Source: an uncultured Eubacteriales bacterium
GTDB lineage: Bacteria > Bacillota > Clostridia > Oscillospirales > CAG-272
NCBI GenBank assembly: GCA_934477985.1
Contig: CAKSOR010000157.1
Span: 1-6,480, forward strand
Direction of reading: 5' to 3'
Length of the DNA stretch: 6,480 nucleotides
Below are positions 5,222 to 6,480 of the stretch, one piece after another. The notes beneath the pieces are model-generated. The model was not told the DNA's origin and ran no database searches. It was given only the letters and a program-made list of their open reading frames with translations. The position numbers were made by a program, and so were the translations under genes. The number at the start of each line of letters is the position of its first letter. The stretch's first letter is position 1.

Positions 5222-6480
5222 TTATTTTGTACTCTCAGCCAAAATATCGAGCTTTTCACGAAGTGAATTCTCGAGAGCGGCAATATCTGACGCGAAGCCC
5301 TCTGATCCACTCACGAGATCGTCACGGAGCTTATTTTCAAGGTCGGTCGCTATCTGGAAGGCAATTCCGGGATCGAACGAGAGCGTCTGGCGGATGAGTC
5401 CGAGCATTTCAATCGATTCCTCATTCCGGAGTCCCTTCTGTTCTATTGTGCTGCTCATGAATCTGTCAAGCACACGTTTTTCGGATTCGCATGACAACAC
5501 ATCGAGAAGCAGAGCACAGTCTTCGGGGGCTTTTGCGGTAACAGGTATCGTCGCGACTGAGAGCTGGTGCAGCGCGGTCGAGCGGTAGTTATCCTGAGTC
5601 TCGTCGAGCTTCGGGAATGGGAGTACGCCAAATGGCTGTTCCATGCCGCGCAGAGTGTTTGCGACCTTGACCTCAGTGCCGATAAAGAGCGAACGATTCT
5701 GCGTGAAAGCCGCGATGTATGGTGTGATACCGCCAGTGTACGACGCGAAATCACCCGTCGCCTGCACGTTCATGAACATTTCGTCGCCGCTGAAAAACGG
5801 CGCGTATTTATCGAGTACATCAATGAAGCGGCGGCTTTTGATATTCAGTGTGAGGACATCATTTTCGTTCACAACATAATCCATACCCGCGCCGTAGAGA
5901 AACTTCGGAATTCCGGAAGTTATCGACACGCAGCCGTAGACCGAATTGCCGTCGAACGAGAAGGGCGAAAACGAATCGTCGCCGTTCAGATTGGATGCCG
6001 CCTTTATATAGCGGAGCATCTCACTGACCGTCCATTTGCCTGATCTCACGAGTTCATAAGGGTACTCGAGTCCCAGATCGTCCATCATGTTCTGATTGAA
6101 GAACATGCACCAGATACCGTCTACGCTCATCAGATGCAGCGGGCTCGACGCGAAGTAGTTCTTTCCGCCGATCGAACTCGATTCAAGCAATGCCTTATCC
6201 CACCACTCGCGGTCGAATTGCAGTTCGTCAAACGAGCTGAGATCATGTATAAGCTCCTCGCTTATCGCTGACACACCTGTATACATCGGTATATAGGCGA
6301 TCTGGTACTCGTCGTCACCGGCGAGCACGGCAGTACACATCATGGCGGTTACATCAGCTATTGTCTGCGTGTTTCTTTCGGTGATTGAACAGTTGAGTGT
6401 GTCCTCAACATAGCGGTTGCGTCCGAACATCAGGTCGTTGACTTCCTCTCCGTTCATCTCCTCCGGAGCGATGGCGCAGT
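5222..6480 (-). CDS. Extracellular solute-binding protein of an ABC importer, 5' end missing
   Basis: About 418 residues are visible; the reading frame is open to the right edge. The ATG at 6457 is internal: in-frame codons before it read CAIAPEE, with no spaced ribosome binding site. The segment EEMNGEEVNDLMFGRNRYVEDTLNC is the N-lobe motif that follows the signal peptide and linker in clostridial family-1-type solute-binding lipoproteins. So probably only the lipoprotein signal and some tens of residues are cut off. Such proteins sit outside the membrane and deliver sugars or other small organic ligands to a permease pair. Supporting features: a central hinge-like region with aromatic residues (GIWCMFFNQNMMDDLGLEYPYELVRSGKWTVSEML) and a C-terminal helix region (ENSLREKLDILAEST) usual for the family. 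No permease or ATPase is in the window; they could lie upstream. Ligand cannot be told. The LVIVD gene follows in the same transcript. Confidence 0.75.
   Translation of the reverse strand, partial: CAIAPEEMNGEEVNDLMFGRNRYVEDTLNCSITERNTQTIADVTAMMCTAVLAGDDEYQIAYIPMYTGVSAISEELIHDLSSFDELQFDREWWDKALLESSSIGGKNYFASSPLHLMSVDGIWCMFFNQNMMDDLGLEYPYELVRSGKWTVSEMLRYIKAASNLNGDDSFSPFSFDGNSVYGCVSITSGIPKFLYGAGMDYVVNENDVLTLNIKSRRFIDVLDKYAPFFSGDEMFMNVQATGDFASYTGGITPYIAAFTQNRSLFIGTEVKVANTLRGMEQPFGVLPFPKLDETQDNYRSTALHQLSVATIPVTAKAPEDCALLLDVLSCESEKRVLDRFMSSTIEQKGLRNEESIEMLGLIRQTLSFDPGIAFQIATDLENKLRDDLVSGSEGFASDIAALENSLREKLDILAESTK

Noticed and set aside
5206..5310. Longer start of the LVIVD protein at 5310
   Set aside because: It would overlap the solute-binding protein gene and add unrelated residues; GGAG before 5205 fits better.

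Overview
The window looks like a chromosomal segment of an anaerobic Gram-positive bacterium of the Clostridia, probably an uncultured gut-type lineage. This is inferred from four things: GGAG/AGGAGG-type ribosome binding sites, near-consensus sigma-A promoters, an oxygen-sensitive glycyl-radical activase, and a solute-binding protein with the 'ND..(F/Y).RNR.VE' N-terminal signature common in Clostridia. Coding parts are fairly GC-rich; the first ~575 bases are AT-richer and full of hairpins. No transposase, integrase, CRISPR array, tRNA or rRNA was seen.

Layout. Bases 1-288 hold no gene I can support but are dense in inverted repeats, including two near-identical 21-bp palindromes. A good promoter at 289-317 starts a long (~250 nt), strongly structured leader that runs into a small heat-shock protein gene of the Hsp20/alpha-crystallin family (576-1004, +), which ends at a clear intrinsic terminator (1033-1068). 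Convergent with it is a glycyl-radical-enzyme activating enzyme (1087-1986, -) carrying a radical-SAM cluster and two ferredoxin-type clusters. No glycyl radical enzyme is encoded in the window. The activase is transcribed divergently from an AraC-family regulator (2288-3058, +, TTG start). Between them lie two good back-to-back promoters whose -35 boxes are 36 bp apart. Convergent with the regulator is a two-gene minus-strand unit: a solute-binding protein of an ABC-type importer (5222 to beyond the right edge, 5' end missing) followed 16 bp later by a 696-residue LVIVD-repeat beta-propeller protein with no signal peptide (3115-5205).

How the parts may work together (inference). The AraC regulator is the natural candidate to control the divergent activase, possibly for use of a carbon source by a glycyl radical enzyme encoded elsewhere. 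The solute-binding protein and the propeller protein look like part of an uptake operon that starts outside the window. The least explained parts are the structured leader of the small heat-shock gene, the palindromic region at the left end, the orphan activase with its structured leader, and the apparently cytoplasmic propeller protein paired with an importer component.
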